Assembly: GCF_011762155.1 (NCBI RefSeq)
Contig: NZ_JAASQL010000002.1
Span: forward strand, 310,001-374,000
From: Wenyingzhuangia heitensis
GTDB lineage: Bacteria > Bacteroidota > Bacteroidia > Flavobacteriales > Flavobacteriaceae
Direction: 5' to 3'
Length of the DNA stretch: 64,000 nucleotides
Every line of letters begins with the position of its first letter. Positions within the stretch are counted from its first letter, which is position 1. Of this stretch, positions 27,822 to 35,645 are shown in pieces. A program made the position numbers and the translations under genes. Below the pieces are notes generated by a model. That model saw only the letters and a list, made by a program, of their open reading frames with translations, had not been told where the DNA came from and ran no database searches.

Positions 27822-28334
27822 ATGGAGCAAGTGATTATTGTAAACGAGCAAGACGAACAAATTGGAATCATGGAAAAAATAGAAGCACACGAAAAAGCTT
27901 TGTTACACAGAGCCTTTTCTGTTTTTGTTTTTAATGATGCAGGAGAACTAATGCTACAACAACGTGCTGCAGGTAAATACCATTCCCCTTTATTGTGGAC
28001 TAATACCTGTTGTAGCCATCAAAAAGTAGGAGAGAGTAATGTAGAAGCTGGTAAACGTAGATTGCAGGAAGAAATGGGCTTTAGCACAGATTTAAAAGAT
28101 GTGTGTTCTTTTATATACAAAGCTCCTTTTGACAATGGTTTAACAGAGCACGAATTTGACCATGTATTAACAGGTACTTATAACAAAGAACCTAATTTAA
28201 ACCCAGACGAAGCCGAAGCTTACAAGTGGATTTCTTTAGAAGATGTAAAAAAAGATATGGAAGTACATCCCGAAATTTATACAGCTTGGTTTTTGATTAT
28301 TTTTGAAAAGTTTTACGATTTTATCAAACAATAA
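27822..28334 (+). CDS. idi: Isopentenyl-diphosphate delta-isomerase, type 1
   Basis: This 170-residue Nudix-fold enzyme interconverts isopentenyl and dimethylallyl diphosphate for isoprenoid synthesis. Catalytic Cys is in TNTCCSHQ, the metal-binding Nudix-like segment is RRLQEEMGF, and the second catalytic region is HEFDHVLTG. It starts four bases after bcp ends and is followed without a gap by the next gene, so it is within an operon. Confidence 0.95.
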   Translation: MEQVIIVNEQDEQIGIMEKIEAHEKALLHRAFSVFVFNDAGELMLQQRAAGKYHSPLLWTNTCCSHQKVGESNVEAGKRRLQEEMGFSTDLKDVCSFIYKAPFDNGLTEHEFDHVLTGTYNKEPNLNPDEAEAYKWISLEDVKKDMEVHPEIYTAWFLIIFEKFYDFIKQ

Positions 28335-28538
28335 ATGGAAAAAGTTAAAAACAAATTGCTCATCGGATTTTTGTTTTCTGTGATTACAACTTTGGCAAAT
28401 AGTTTGTTTAAATATCATTCAGATTTTTTTAATTTGGTGTCAGGAAATATCAAATCAATAGGATTTAATTTTATCATTTTCTTTTTGATAGGGTATGTTG
28501 TTTTAGGAAATATTTTAGTTGCAAAAAAAGAATCATAA
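28335..28538 (+). CDS. Small two-helix membrane protein of unknown function
   Basis: This 67-residue protein has two hydrophobic segments (about residues 8-24 and 42-61) separated by a short polar loop. Its ATG follows the idi stop immediately and its stop is followed immediately by the queD-like start. This tight packing supports it as a real translated gene. I do not recognise the family. Confidence 0.65.
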   Translation: MEKVKNKLLIGFLFSVITTLANSLFKYHSDFFNLVSGNIKSIGFNFIIFFLIGYVVLGNILVAKKES

Positions 28539-28949
28539 ATGGAAATAACCGTACATAGAGTAGCATATTTTAATGCTGCACATCGTTTGTTTAGACCCGA
28601 TTGGGACGATGCTAAGAACTTTGAAGTTTTTGGAAAATGTAGCAATCCTAATTACCACGGTCATAATTACGAATTGGTCGTGTCTGTTACAGGTCCTGTA
28701 GATCCTGAAACAGGTTTTGTGATGGATTTAAAAATTTTAAAAAGATTGATTAGAGCTGAAGTAGAAGATACTTTAGATCATAAAAATTTAAATTTAGAAA
28801 TTCCTGAGTTTAAAAACACCAATCCCACAGCAGAAAATATATCGATTTATATTTGGCATCAATTAAGAGCCCATATTCCAACTCATTTAAAGTTGGCAAT
28901 AACTTTATATGAAACCCCAAGAAATTACGTAACTTATTCTGGTAAATAA
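28539..28949 (+). CDS. 6-carboxytetrahydropterin synthase (QueD)/6-pyruvoyl-tetrahydropterin synthase
   Basis: This 136-residue enzyme of the T-fold family carries the zinc-binding histidines in FNAAHRLF and YHGHNYELVV and the conserved Cys in FGKCSNPNYHGH. In bacteria the usual reaction is conversion of dihydroneopterin triphosphate to 6-carboxytetrahydropterin on the queuosine path. A pterin-synthase role cannot be excluded from sequence. Confidence 0.88.
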   Translation: MEITVHRVAYFNAAHRLFRPDWDDAKNFEVFGKCSNPNYHGHNYELVVSVTGPVDPETGFVMDLKILKRLIRAEVEDTLDHKNLNLEIPEFKNTNPTAENISIYIWHQLRAHIPTHLKLAITLYETPRNYVTYSGK

Positions 28950-28958
28950 AACACTTTT

Positions 28959-29693
28959 ATGAAAGTAATAGCTATGATTCCTGCTCGCTTGCAAGCATCA
29001 AGATTCCCTAAAAAATTATTAAGTGATTTGTGTGGACAAACTGTAATTACCAGAACTTACCAAGCTACGGTAAACACAGGTTTGTTTGATGCCGTTTATG
29101 TGGTGACAGACAGTGCCGAAATAAAAGCAGAAATTGAAGCCAATAATGGTAATGTTATTATGAGTTTACAGGAGCATGAATGTGGTTCTGATAGAATTGC
29201 AGAAGCTGCTGATATGGTTCCAGGTGATATTATTATCAATGTACAAGGAGATGAGCCTTTTACTAGAAAAGAGCCTTTAGAAGATTTAATAGAAGTTTTT
29301 AAAAAAGACATTCACGGAGAAATAGCTGTAGCTTCTTTAGTGCATACCATGGATGATTGGGAAGAAATAGAAAATCCAAACAATGTAAAAGTGGTTTTAG
29401 ACAATAAAAAATGCGTAATGTATTTTTCTAGAGCACCCATTCCACATCCAAGAGACAAAAGTGTAGACACTACTTATTATAAGCACATAGGAATTTATGC
29501 ATTTAGAAGATATGCCTTGTTAAATTTTCCTAAAATGAAAATGTGTCAGAACGAAGCTACCGAAAAGTTAGAAGGAATTCGTTTTTTAGAACACGGGATG
29601 AAAATGAAAATGGTAGAAACACCGTTTAAAGTAATTGGAATTGATGTTCCTGAAGATTTAGAAAAAGCAAAACAGATGATTCAGCATGGCTAA
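28959..29693 (+). CDS. kdsB: 3-deoxy-manno-octulosonate cytidylyltransferase
   Basis: This 244-residue enzyme activates KDO with CTP for lipopolysaccharide inner-core synthesis. The nucleotide-binding opening IPARLQASRFPKKLL and the NVQGDEPF metal/substrate motif are typical, as is the length. It overlaps the following HAD gene by eight bases. The KDO-8-phosphate phosphatase gene of the same pathway is at 45470-45997. Confidence 0.96.
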   Translation: MKVIAMIPARLQASRFPKKLLSDLCGQTVITRTYQATVNTGLFDAVYVVTDSAEIKAEIEANNGNVIMSLQEHECGSDRIAEAADMVPGDIIINVQGDEPFTRKEPLEDLIEVFKKDIHGEIAVASLVHTMDDWEEIENPNNVKVVLDNKKCVMYFSRAPIPHPRDKSVDTTYYKHIGIYAFRRYALLNFPKMKMCQNEATEKLEGIRFLEHGMKMKMVETPFKVIGIDVPEDLEKAKQMIQHG

Positions 29694-30378
29694 GTATAAG
29701 ATTATAGCTTTTGATGCAGACGATACACTTTGGGTAAACGAACCTTATTTTAGAGAAGCCGAAGATCAATTTGCCAAGCTATTATCTATTTATGAAACTG
29801 AGAATAAAATTCAGCAAGAATTATACAAAGTAATTACAGGAAATATTCCTTTGTACGGTTACGGAGTAAAAAGCTGTATTTTATCTATGATACAGTGTGC
29901 TACAGAATTGTCTAATAATACACTACCTGCCAAAATTACACAGCAAATATTAGCAATAGGAAAGGAGATGTTAACCAAACCTATTGAGTTGTTACCAGGT
30001 ATTGTGGAAGTGTTAGAAGAGCTTTCTAAAACATATACGTTAATCGTATTAACCAAAGGAGATTTATTAGATCAAGAAAAAAAATTAGAACGTTCAGGTT
30101 TGTTAAAATACTTTCACCATGTAGAGGTCATGAGCGAAAAGAACCCTGAAGGTTATCAAAGAATATTAAATCATTTAGATATTGCTTCCAAAGATTTTTT
30201 AATGATAGGAAACTCTTTAAAGTCTGATGTATTACCTGTTCTAAAAATTGGAGCAAATGCCATTCATATTCCTTTTCATTCTATTTGGCAGTTCGAGACT
30301 GTAGCTCAAGATGTTATAGATACACATGAGTATCCAATACTTACATCTGCTAAAAAAATTATTGAATTTTTACAATAA
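29686..30378 (+). CDS. HAD-family hydrolase
   Basis: This 230-residue protein has HAD motif I FDADDTLW near the start, motif II VLTKGD, and motif III/IV in a Lys-containing SEKNPEGYQ segment and MIGNSLKSD. The cap is helical, as in phosphoglycolate-phosphatase-like and nucleotidase-like members. Translation is probably coupled to kdsB by an eight-base overlap. The natural phosphate ester is unknown. Confidence 0.88.
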   Translation: MAKYKIIAFDADDTLWVNEPYFREAEDQFAKLLSIYETENKIQQELYKVITGNIPLYGYGVKSCILSMIQCATELSNNTLPAKITQQILAIGKEMLTKPIELLPGIVEVLEELSKTYTLIVLTKGDLLDQEKKLERSGLLKYFHHVEVMSEKNPEGYQRILNHLDIASKDFLMIGNSLKSDVLPVLKIGANAIHIPFHSIWQFETVAQDVIDTHEYPILTSAKKIIEFLQ

Positions 30379-30451
30379 AGGTATGTTTTTTGCGATTTAA
30401 TAGAGAATAAACAAATGTTATCTATTATATTAGCAAAAAAAAAAGAAAAAG

Positions 30452-30649
30452 ATGGCGAGAGAAATGTACTCTTATACCTTGACCATACTAGAAAAAGTTA
30501 GTTTTGATTTGGACTTGTTTGTTAATGAGTTAAACAAAGCAACCAAGCGATTGTTACCACACGAAGTAGGAGAATTGCAGTTATGGTTAAACCGATTTGT
30601 ATTTATGCATCCGCATTTAGAACCTGCTAGGAAATTAATAACTTCTTAA
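30452..30649 (+). CDS. Conserved small protein of unknown function
   Basis: This 65-residue protein has the features of a compact helical cytoplasmic protein with no membrane segment. I recall similar short hypothetical proteins in Bacteroidota but no function. A strong terminator follows directly (30660-30690), which supports a real transcription unit ending here. Confidence 0.7.
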   Translation: MAREMYSYTLTILEKVSFDLDLFVNELNKATKRLLPHEVGELQLWLNRFVFMHPHLEPARKLITS

Positions 30650-30659
30650 TAGAATAAAA

Positions 30660-30690
30660 AAATCTAAGCTAAAATTAGCTTAGATTTTTT
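30660..30690 (+). terminator. Terminator before the copper-type locus
   Basis: A perfect 12-bp stem (AAATCTAAGCTA, 30660-30671, complement 30676-30687) with a 4-base loop and a T run. It separates the housekeeping run from the MbnP/MbnH locus. Confidence 0.9.
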
Positions 30691-30699
30691 TATTCTATT

Positions 30700-30707
30700 T
30701 ATCTTTG
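30700..30707 (+). promoter_or_regulatory. -7 element just before the first small Cys-rich gene (TATCTTTG)
   Basis: TATCTTTG fits TAnnTTTG and ends six bases before the ATG at 30714. It implies a nearly leaderless transcript for the first gene of the locus. No clear -33 element is seen, because the terminator occupies that spot. Confidence 0.45.
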
Positions 30708-30713
30708 CATTCA

Positions 30714-31088
30714 ATGTTTAAAAAATTCATCATTATAACTCTTTTAACAGCCCTGTCTGTTAGACCTGCATTTTATGTGGGAAATGTGTTGTATTATGAA
30801 ACGCATTTAAGCGAAATTATAGAAAAGTACTGTGTTAACAAAGACAAGCCAGAGCTACAATGTAACGGACAATGTCATTTAGCAAAGCAATTAAATCCTG
30901 TTGTAGAGCATGGTTCTTCAAAAGCTACAGTAGATATTAGTACGGCTTTTTTTCCTGTGTTTTATCAAGAAATAAAACAGGATACAGCTACTTTTATACC
31001 TACACATTTAACTACTTCTCATTTTAAAAATCAGTATTCGTATTATTTTTTAATGAGTAAAGATATGTTAAAACCTCCTATTGTATAA
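30714..31088 (+). CDS. Small exported Cys-rich protein, copy 1
   Basis: I choose the ATG at 30714 over an in-frame TTG at 30705, giving 124 residues. A hydrophobic N-terminal segment (about 4-25) is followed by Cys40, Cys50 and Cys54 in CVNKDKPELQCNGQC (C-x9-C-x3-C). The copy at 34229 has the same block with one difference. The rest is divergent. It opens the first small protein-MbnP-MbnH module. An exported Cys triad next to copper-type genes suggests metal binding, but this is inference. The family has no function known to me. Confidence 0.72.
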   Translation: MFKKFIIITLLTALSVRPAFYVGNVLYYETHLSEIIEKYCVNKDKPELQCNGQCHLAKQLNPVVEHGSSKATVDISTAFFPVFYQEIKQDTATFIPTHLTTSHFKNQYSYYFLMSKDMLKPPIV

Positions 31089-31100
31089 GTTTTAAATTCA

Positions 31101-31120
31101 GGGCATAACTATGCCTTTTT
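31101..31120 (+). terminator. Weak hairpin between small Cys-rich gene and MbnP gene, copy 1
   Basis: GGCAT pairs with ATGCC across a 4-base loop and is followed by TTTTT. It lies 13 bases past the stop of the small gene and could attenuate transcription into the MbnP gene. Confidence 0.5.
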
Positions 31121-31192
31121 GGTACTTTTTGTTTTATAAAGAAACAAAGAGTTAACCACTAGTTATTATTTAAAATTTATACAAAACATAAA

Positions 31193-32089
31193 ATGAAAAA
31201 TTTAAGAAAATGGGCTTTTTTAGCCTTAACGACTACTGCATTAATTTCTTGTAACAACGATGATGATTCTATGGGAAATGAAAACGAAGGAACACATGTT
31301 TCTGCCGTTTTAAAATTTGAGCATTCTTTGGGATTAGGAGATGAATTTACCTTAACAGATTCTGAGGATAATCAACAAAATTTAGAGTTGACCAAATTTA
31401 AGTTCATAGTGTCTGACGTTAAAGTAACAACGACCAATGATGAGGTAGTAGCCTTGTCTAACAACGATGCTGCTGAATTAATAGATTTAGCTAATGCTGA
31501 TGAAACGGATGTTGTAAGAATGTATTTAACAGGTATACCAGAAGGAAGCTATAAAAGTATTTCTTTTGGTGTAGGAGTAAGCCAAGAAGTTGCAAGCGGA
31601 AGTACTGAAAATCAAATAAAATTAATGGAATTGGCAGAGCAAGATAGTGAAGACATGGTATGGTCTTGGAATCCTAATTCTTACATTTTTTCTAAAATAG
31701 AAGCAACTAATTTAGACGTAACAACAACTGCTCCAACAAATTTACAAATACATGTTGGTAATAAAGGAGGAGTTGATGGATTTAGAACAGTTGAATTAAT
31801 TTTTCCGGAAACTTTAACAATTGCTTCTAAAATATCTCCAAGTATACATACAAATGTGTCAATAGAAAAATTATTTACACCAGATGCTCCTGGAATAGAA
31901 GTTGCTTATGATGCCATTGGTGCACATGGAGGTACAGATGATGCTTCTATCAATTTTTCAGACAATTATGCAAATATTTTTGAAATTGAACATTTACACC
32001 CAAACGAAGCAGCAATCAATTTGGAAGATGTAGAAATGGACAATCACGCTCATGATGATGAGGATTCTGAAGACTCACATTCTCACTAA
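31193..32089 (+). CDS. MbnP-family copper-type lipoprotein with His-rich tail, copy 1
   Basis: This 298-residue lipoprotein (Cys20, ALISC) has the beta-sandwich pattern of MbnP: a KFIVSDVKV segment near 70-78, GIPEGSYKSISFGVGV near 114-129, and an M-x-W-x-W motif at 155-159 followed by YIFSKIEA. In characterised MbnP a tryptophan is converted to kynurenine by MbnH to form a Cu(I) site. Which Trp would be used here is not established. The last about 20 residues (DNHAHDDEDSEDSHSH) are rich in His, Asp and Glu and look metal-binding. An MbnH-like gene follows. Confidence 0.8.
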   Translation: MKNLRKWAFLALTTTALISCNNDDDSMGNENEGTHVSAVLKFEHSLGLGDEFTLTDSEDNQQNLELTKFKFIVSDVKVTTTNDEVVALSNNDAAELIDLANADETDVVRMYLTGIPEGSYKSISFGVGVSQEVASGSTENQIKLMELAEQDSEDMVWSWNPNSYIFSKIEATNLDVTTTAPTNLQIHVGNKGGVDGFRTVELIFPETLTIASKISPSIHTNVSIEKLFTPDAPGIEVAYDAIGAHGGTDDASINFSDNYANIFEIEHLHPNEAAINLEDVEMDNHAHDDEDSEDSHSH

Positions 32090-32097
32090 CAACATCA

Positions 32098-32129
32098 CAA
32101 TTACAGCTATTTTTTAATAGCTGTAATTG
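32098..32129 (+). terminator. Hairpin between MbnP and MbnH genes, copy 1
   Basis: A 14-bp stem (CAATTACAGCTATT and complement) with a T-rich loop lies between the two genes and is followed by a U-rich but interrupted tract. It is a likely partial terminator or processing site, and the second copy has a hairpin at the same place. Confidence 0.65.
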
Positions 32130-32146
32130 TATTATTATCTAAGGAT

Positions 32147-33259
32147 ATGAAATACAATACAATTTTATTTGTGTTTTTGCTTGTTATGGTAAGTTGTGGA
32201 CAAGATGAGGAAGAGGTCTATACTGATTTTGAGATTTCGTTTGAACAACCTGCTAATTTTCCTGCAACTACTTATGACTTTGAGGACAATCCTATTACTA
32301 CAGATGGATTTATATTAGGTCGAAAGTTGTTTTATGACAATAGATTGTCTTTAAACAACGGAATTAGTTGTGCAGAATGTCACAATCAATCACATGCATT
32401 TACACACCACGGACATGATTTAAGTGAAGGTGTGCATGCAGGTGTTGTGGGAACAAGAAATTCACAACCCATACAAAATCTAGCTTTTTTAGAGGACTTT
32501 ACTTGGGATGGAGCTAAGGAAATGTTATTTGACCAACCACTCATCCCCATTACAGAAGAAGTAGAAATGGATGAAACGATGGAGAATGTAATTGCCAAAT
32601 TAAAAGAAGACTCAGTATATCAAGAATTGTTTACAGCCGTATTTCAATCAGAAGATGCCATTAACAGTGTTAATCTATTAAATGCACTATCTCAGTTTAT
32701 GGGAGCTATGGTGTCATCAAATTCTAAATATGACAAATATGTACGAGGAGAAGTAGGAGGATCCTTTACAGATTTAGAAAAAGAAGGTTTGGCTTTGTTT
32801 CAACAAAAATGTGCCAATTGCCATAGTGGAGAATTGTTTACCAATCAAGAATTTATCAACAACGGAATAGGAGAAAACTCTAGTCTACCTGATGAAACAG
32901 GAAGAGCAAGAATTAATTCACCAAATCCTTTTGCTACCGTAGAAGAATTAAAAACTAGAGACGATTATTATCAATTTAGAGTGCCTAGTTTAAGAAATGT
33001 AATAAAAACATACCCATATATGCACGATGGTCGATTTGTTATGCTTTCTAAAGTATTAGATTTTTATGATGATGATACGTATCCCTTAATTACAAAAATG
33101 GATAATTTAGATAGTAGATTGATTCAGACCAACTCGAACGGAGAGGAGATCTTAGGAATCCCAATGACAGAAGGTGAAAAAGTTGCCATTTTAGCTTTTT
33201 TAGAAACCTTAACAGATAACGAATTTATAAACGATGAACGTTTTGCAAAACCTAATTAA
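32147..33259 (+). CDS. MbnH/MauG-like di-haem cytochrome c peroxidase-family lipoprotein, copy 1
   Basis: This 370-residue lipoprotein (Cys17, MVSC) has two haem c sites: CAECH at 75-79 and CANCH at 222-226. The Trp between the haems that relays electrons in this superfamily appears in FTWDGAK (about 118-124). Family members either reduce peroxide or, as MauG and MbnH, oxidise tryptophan on a partner protein. An MbnP-like gene directly upstream favours the second role. The gene overlaps the next by 26 bases. Confidence 0.87.
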   Translation: MKYNTILFVFLLVMVSCGQDEEEVYTDFEISFEQPANFPATTYDFEDNPITTDGFILGRKLFYDNRLSLNNGISCAECHNQSHAFTHHGHDLSEGVHAGVVGTRNSQPIQNLAFLEDFTWDGAKEMLFDQPLIPITEEVEMDETMENVIAKLKEDSVYQELFTAVFQSEDAINSVNLLNALSQFMGAMVSSNSKYDKYVRGEVGGSFTDLEKEGLALFQQKCANCHSGELFTNQEFINNGIGENSSLPDETGRARINSPNPFATVEELKTRDDYYQFRVPSLRNVIKTYPYMHDGRFVMLSKVLDFYDDDTYPLITKMDNLDSRLIQTNSNGEEILGIPMTEGEKVAILAFLETLTDNEFINDERFAKPN

Positions 33260-34133
33260 AATAATATTTACCTTATTAATACTAATATCTACAAACACTT
33301 ACGCATGCGATGTTTGTGGTTGTGGATCTTCTAACAGCAGCAGTTTTGCCAACGTTTTAGGAGGGAATTATATAGGTTTTAGTTATAATTATATGTATTT
33401 TCAATACATACAAAAGACTGCGGATCCAGACTTTCCTTTGGCAGAAGATCATGTAAATACAGTAAGTGTTTCGGGTCAATATCATATTACCGATAAAATA
33501 CAAATTAATGCCACCATTCCTTACCGATTTAATAATAGGTACAAAGCCTCTGGAAATATAAGCAACAGTGGTATGGGAGATATAAGTGTTTATGGATTGA
33601 TTAATGTATTGCACTCAGAAAGTAATCATAGTTTAAAGTTAGGAGCGGGATTAAAATTACCTACAGGTAAATTTGATTTGCAAAATTCTAGCTTAAACCA
33701 AACATCAGCAGCACAGTTGGGAACAGGGAGTTTAGACATACTCTTGCCAGTTCAATATTATTATACTAACAATCAATGGTCTTTTAATGCTAGTGCTATG
33801 TATTTTATAAAAGGGACTAATGATGATGAATTTAAATATGGAGATCAAACCCAAGTAAACGTAAGTACATCTTATGTTTTTCCTGTGGCTACTAATATAA
33901 GTTTAGCACCTAGTGTAGGAGTTAGTTATGACCATTTTTTAGCATCAGAAAGGTTTGATATTGTAGATTCTAGAACCAAAGGATACATGACCAATGCGAG
34001 TATTGGAGTACAAATGGAAACAGCACATTTAATTTTGGGAGTCAATACACAATTGCCAATTGCTCAAAACTTAATAGATAATGAGGTTACTTTCAATCAG
34101 TCTGTAGGAGTATATACCTATTTTAAGTTCTAA
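33234..34133 (+). CDS. Outer-membrane beta-barrel protein with N-terminal CxxCxC motif
   Basis: This 299-residue protein has a signal peptide whose predicted mature end begins at Cys25: CDVCGCG, giving Cys25, Cys28 and Cys30, then a Ser/Asn-rich linker. The rest is alternating strands with aromatic girdles and a terminal YTYFKF, as in outer-membrane porin or transporter proteins. The start overlaps the upstream MbnH gene by 26 bases, implying coupled translation. A metal-binding tip on a barrel within a copper-type locus suggests metal passage or capture, which is inference. No second copy is present in the window. Confidence 0.75.
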   Translation: MNVLQNLIKIIFTLLILISTNTYACDVCGCGSSNSSSFANVLGGNYIGFSYNYMYFQYIQKTADPDFPLAEDHVNTVSVSGQYHITDKIQINATIPYRFNNRYKASGNISNSGMGDISVYGLINVLHSESNHSLKLGAGLKLPTGKFDLQNSSLNQTSAAQLGTGSLDILLPVQYYYTNNQWSFNASAMYFIKGTNDDEFKYGDQTQVNVSTSYVFPVATNISLAPSVGVSYDHFLASERFDIVDSRTKGYMTNASIGVQMETAHLILGVNTQLPIAQNLIDNEVTFNQSVGVYTYFKF

Positions 34134-34228
34134 ATAATTTTATAGACAAAACAAACTCCTTTTTAACATATAATGTGTGTTGCTACCTCTTTTAGAAGGT
34201 ATCAATACACGTTGTGATGTAATTTTCT

Positions 34229-34597
34229 GTGAAAAAAGCAATTTTATTATTAACCTTATTTATAATATTCAAACCAGTATTTCCTGTGTTTGAGTACATA
34301 ACTTGTTACGATTATATTGTAAACGAGTTGTGTGTGAATAAAGACAAACCAGAGTTGCAATGTAACGGAAAGTGTTACTTAATGAAAGAACTTTCTAAAA
34401 CCTCAGAAAGCGAAAAGAACAAAGGAGACACCACAAAAAAAACGGTTTATGAATTTCCAGTCTTATTTTGTCAAACCATAGAAAACACAAGACTTCCGTT
34501 TCCTATCTCAGGAGTAATTTTAAATGTAGTTTATAAAAATTTGTATAGTTATTTAATTTCAAGCTCTCTTTTTAGACCACCAAATTTAAAGTGGTAA
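34229..34597 (+). CDS. Small exported Cys-rich protein, copy 2
   Basis: This 122-residue protein starts with GTG at 34229, since no in-frame ATG precedes the hydrophobic N-terminus. It has a hydrophobic segment (about 4-22), Cys26, then Cys35, Cys45 and Cys49 in CVNKDKPELQCNGKC, the same block as copy 1. The similarity outside that block is low, so the duplication is old or the block is under strong constraint. It opens the second module. Confidence 0.72.
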   Translation: MKKAILLLTLFIIFKPVFPVFEYITCYDYIVNELCVNKDKPELQCNGKCYLMKELSKTSESEKNKGDTTKKTVYEFPVLFCQTIENTRLPFPISGVILNVVYKNLYSYLISSSLFRPPNLKW

Positions 34598-34599
34598 AG

Positions 34600-34623
34600 A
34601 GTCAATAAGCTGTTTTATTGACT
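34600..34623 (+). terminator. Hairpin between small Cys-rich gene and MbnP gene, copy 2
   Basis: AGTCAATAA pairs perfectly with TTATTGACT around a 6-base loop, right after the small gene. It occupies the same place as the hairpin in copy 1, but the trailing T run is short. Confidence 0.5.
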
Positions 34624-34718
34624 TTGTAAAAAGGATAAGATTAAAAATAAATTATATAAAAATAAAGATGTTCAGATCTCTATAACTAAAAAGAGGAACA
34701 TTTAAAAAATTACAAAAA

Positions 34719-35570
34719 ATGAAAAATTTTAACAAAGGATTGGCAATCATTTTTGCAGCAGTATTGACTTTAACTTCTTGTACAGAAGATGAAGCAGAAG
34801 CAATACCTACGGTACCAACGACTAACAATGTAACTTTAGAATTTAACAACACTTTTGGAGAGGATGCTATTGTTTTAGGAGATGCAACATCAGCAGAAGC
34901 TACAGTAAACACTTCTACAGAAGGACAGATTCACCATTTTTCTGAATTAAAATATGTGATTAGCAACATTAGATTGATTAATGAAGAAGATATTGAAATT
35001 CATTATAATATCAACGATTTAGATAACGGAGCCACAGTTGTAAATCAAGCTAAAGAAGAAACATTACAGTATGTGTTAAATAACATTCCATCTGCAACGT
35101 ATACTAAAATCCAATTTGGATTGGGTGTAAAGTCAAATTTAAACACTTTAGATCAAGAGGCTTTTCCAATTTTTTATGCAGCAGCTGGTAAAAACGATAC
35201 TGAAATGCACTGGGAATGGGGAACAGGTTACCGTTTTACTAAAATTGAAGGTTTTTATGGGGAAGATAACACAGAATTATCCATCCATACCGGAAGTACA
35301 GATGATGGAGGTCAAGGTGTAGATGCTTATAGAGACATTACATTAGAATTGCCTACAAATTTAGTGGTTGGAATTAATGCTCCAAAAATTGTAATTAAAG
35401 CAGATTTTAATACGTTGTTAAGCGGAGCTACTACAATTACTTTGGGAGAAGATAATGCAACTCCAAGTATTCACACCTCTGTAAATATGATGCAGTTTGT
35501 TGATAATTTAGGAGGAAATGGAGATGATAATATAACAGGAATGTTTTCTGTAACAAGTGTAGAAAACTAA
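34719..35570 (+). CDS. MbnP-family copper-type lipoprotein, copy 2
   Basis: This 283-residue lipoprotein (Cys21, LTSC) shows the MbnP pattern: LKYVISNIRL near 77-86, IPSATYTKIQFGLGV near 123-137, and M-H-W-E-W at 163-167 followed by GYRFTKIEG. The aromatic motif is closer to the methanotroph type than copy 1. Unlike copy 1 it has no His-rich tail. A matching MbnH-like gene follows after a strong hairpin. The kynurenine-type copper site is inferred from the family. Confidence 0.8.
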   Translation: MKNFNKGLAIIFAAVLTLTSCTEDEAEAIPTVPTTNNVTLEFNNTFGEDAIVLGDATSAEATVNTSTEGQIHHFSELKYVISNIRLINEEDIEIHYNINDLDNGATVVNQAKEETLQYVLNNIPSATYTKIQFGLGVKSNLNTLDQEAFPIFYAAAGKNDTEMHWEWGTGYRFTKIEGFYGEDNTELSIHTGSTDDGGQGVDAYRDITLELPTNLVVGINAPKIVIKADFNTLLSGATTITLGEDNATPSIHTSVNMMQFVDNLGGNGDDNITGMFSVTSVEN

Positions 35571-35581
35571 AATTAAATTTT

Positions 35582-35624
35582 AGAGCCAGTGGACTTTTAA
35601 AAAAAGTGCTGGCTCTTTTGTTTT
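35582..35624 (+). terminator. Terminator between MbnP and MbnH genes, copy 2
   Basis: AGAGCCAG pairs with CTGGCTCT, with an inner ACTTTT/AAAAGT stem, and is followed by TTTGTTTT. Expression of the downstream di-haem gene would depend on read-through or its own promoter. Confidence 0.75.
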
Positions 35625-35645
35625 GATAAAACTGAAACACTTAGT

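Noticed and set aside
34182-34203. Terminator after the barrel gene
   Set aside because: The stem TACCT/AGGTA is short and has no T run after it, so I do not call it.
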